From an uncultured Ilumatobacter sp. (lineage in GTDB: Bacteria > Actinomycetota > Acidimicrobiia > Acidimicrobiales > Ilumatobacteraceae): DNA of 14,716 bases. The stretch lies in assembly GCA_937891565.1 (NCBI GenBank), contig CALAHA010000264.1, positions 1 to 14,716 on the forward strand. The letters run 5' to 3'. A program made the translations under genes and the position numbers. The notes under the pieces were generated by a model. That model saw nothing but the letters and a program-made list of their open reading frames with translations. It did not search any database and was not told the origin of the DNA. Positions 13,485 through 14,716 of this stretch are shown in pieces. Numbering within the stretch: the stretch's first letter is position 1; every line of letters begins with the position of its first letter.

Positions 13485-14258
13485 ATGACCGAGCCGGCGC
13501 CCCTTTTCTACGACGCACTCGACCACATTCGAGTCGACGGCACCGAGTTCCTTCGCCTCGTCAACGGCGCCGACCTCACCACGTCGGTCTCGGCCTGCCC
13601 AGGCTGGCGGCTCGGCGACCTCGTCCACCACGTCGGCGAAGTCTGGAACTTTTGGGCTTCCATCGTCTCTGAAGGGATCACCGACCGCAACGACGTGCGC
13701 AACGTTGCCGCACCGGCACGCCCCGAGACCGACGCTGAGTTGGTCGCATCCGCATTCGAATCGCACGTCCGCCTGTGCGAAGCCCTCCACGCCGCTGATC
13801 TCAACCAGAAGGTCTGGACGTGGACGGGTGCTCCCCAACCGACCGGATGGGTGCGCCGCCGAATGGCACAGGAAACACTGATGCACCTGTTGGACGCCGG
13901 AGTGACCCTCGGGTTCGAGATCGACTTCCCATCCGCCATCTGCGCGGACGGGATCGACGAATTCCTCATGTGGTTCGCTGCATCCGATCGCCGCGAAGGC
14001 GAGATGAAAGTCGGCGGCACCGTCCATCTGCACTGCACCGACGACGATCTTCCCGAAGGCGCCGGGGAATGGTTCATCGCCGCCATGAAGGAACCAGCAG
14101 CCACCTTCACCCGCGAGCACCGCAAAGGTGACGTCGCAATCCGCGGCCGCGCTCAGGACATCTTGATGTGGCTCTGGCGCCGCGATGACGAAGGCCTCGA
14201 AATGATCGGCGACAAGGTAGTAGCCCGAAGATTCAGAGCCTTCAGCGAACTCGACTAG
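13485..14258 (+). CDS. Maleylpyruvate isomerase/DinB-like family protein (mycothiol-dependent type)
   Basis: 257 residues with the MDMPI architecture: an N-terminal DinB-like four-helix metal-binding domain, then a small C-terminal domain. CPGWRLGDLVHHVGEVW (38-54) is the family hallmark and holds the first metal histidine (H48 or H49). RMAQETLMHLLDA supplies E130 and H134, the second half of the H/E/H metal site. The C-terminal GDVAIRGRAQDILMWLWRR (215-233) is also typical. The family often uses mycothiol in isomerase or transferase reactions, but most members have no known substrate, and nothing nearby indicates one. ATG at 13485 was chosen from family similarity and the leaderless-type -10; the open frame back to 13005 runs antisense to moaC. 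It converges with moaA, the two stops sharing the bases CTAG. Confidence 0.82.
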   Translation: MTEPAPLFYDALDHIRVDGTEFLRLVNGADLTTSVSACPGWRLGDLVHHVGEVWNFWASIVSEGITDRNDVRNVAAPARPETDAELVASAFESHVRLCEALHAADLNQKVWTWTGAPQPTGWVRRRMAQETLMHLLDAGVTLGFEIDFPSAICADGIDEFLMWFAASDRREGEMKVGGTVHLHCTDDDLPEGAGEWFIAAMKEPAATFTREHRKGDVAIRGRAQDILMWLWRRDDEGLEMIGDKVVARRFRAFSELD

Positions 14259-14716
14259 CCACCGAGTTGGCTCATGCTCTTGGTCGGCCGGGTAAAGTTA
14301 ACCTGGTTGATTTGGTGGCCGGCCCATTTGGTCCCGACCGCTGCTTCGATCCTGGTGGCGAGCTGATCTTCTGATTCGCCGGACCGTAGGGCTTCGAGCA
14401 GACCGAATTCCTTGGTTGCGAACAGGCAGGTCCGGAAGTCGCCTTCGGCGGTGAGTCGCACGCGGTCGCAGTCGCCACAGAACGGCTTCGTCACCGTCGG
14501 AATAATTCCGATCCTTGAACCGGGGTCGTCGGCTTCGTAGAGGCCTCCATCGAGGTATCGGAATCGATCGGCAGGGGCCGCGCCACGAGCTGGCATCACT
14601 TCAATCGGGTAAACCGCACCGATCTTTTCGACGATCTCGTCTTGGCCGACAACCGTTTCGGTCATCCAATGACCGTCAGCTTCGAGCGGCATGAACTCGA
14701 TGAAGCGCATCTCGAC
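14255..14716 (-). CDS. moaA: GTP 3',8-cyclase MoaA, C-terminal part (5' end outside the window)
   Basis: Radical-SAM enzyme that converts GTP to 3',8-cyclo-GTP, the substrate of MoaC. The frame continues past the window edge (two more codons, V-E, before MRFIEFMPLE), so about 151 C-terminal residues are seen and the N-terminal radical-SAM cysteines lie outside. The visible part holds RFIEFMPL and the second [4Fe-4S] site FCGDC-DRVRLTAEGDFRTC (C-x2-C-x13-C), which binds substrate GTP. It ends PTKSMSQLGG, where the double-glycine tail is a functional hallmark of MoaA. The ATG at 14710 is internal, not the start. Confidence 0.96.
   Translation of the reverse strand, partial: VEMRFIEFMPLEADGHWMTETVVGQDEIVEKIGAVYPIEVMPARGAAPADRFRYLDGGLYEADDPGSRIGIIPTVTKPFCGDCDRVRLTAEGDFRTCLFATKEFGLLEALRSGESEDQLATRIEAAVGTKWAGHQINQVNFTRPTKSMSQLGG

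Overview
The window looks like a chromosomal segment of a high-GC actinobacterium, most likely of the class Acidimicrobiia (an Ilumatobacter-like lineage). This placement is inferred, not proven. It rests on the GC-rich coding style, many GTG or leaderless-looking starts, a ferrochelatase with the actinobacterial set of cluster cysteines, a DinB/maleylpyruvate-isomerase-like protein of the mycothiol-dependent family, and a GlpR-like membrane protein. No phage, insertion sequence, CRISPR array or plasmid gene is visible. Most genes are housekeeping; the surprises are in one protein architecture and in several repeats.

Layout. Positions 1-617 hold the 3' part of a PHYHD1-like phytanoyl-CoA dioxygenase. 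Positions 759-2479 hold a tight adenosine deaminase-uracil phosphoribosyltransferase pair (add-upp). Two near-identical long palindromes flank this pair. Facing it on the minus strand are a PmmB/PGM2-type phosphosugar mutase (2533-4197) and an adenosine-kinase-type PfkB kinase (4190-5173), overlapping by 8 nt. Together these four genes form a nucleoside and pentose-phosphate salvage neighbourhood. Divergent from the kinase is an M1 aminopeptidase N (5238-7856). It is followed by an exported Tat lipoprotein (7895-9307) whose flavin amine oxidase fold is circularly permuted: the usual C-terminal FAD segment sits in front of the Rossmann nucleotide-binding motif. This is the most unusual item in the window.

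The second half is mostly on the minus strand. It holds coproporphyrin ferrochelatase (9504-10511), a SpoU/TrmH-type RNA methyltransferase (10732-11607) with a 50-residue four-cysteine protein coupled upstream of it by an ATGA overlap (11604-11756), tRNA-Ala(CGC) (11942-12017), a three-helix membrane protein resembling GlpR (12058-12675), and moaC (12843-13355). A DinB/MDMPI-family gene (13485-14258, plus strand) then converges on the 3' part of moaA (14255 to the window end). moaC, moaA and the GlpR-like gene suggest a molybdenum-cofactor neighbourhood, where GlpR is known to work with a MoeA/gephyrin-like partner. A perfect four-copy 12-bp tandem repeat lies in the divergent moaC/MDMPI intergenic region.
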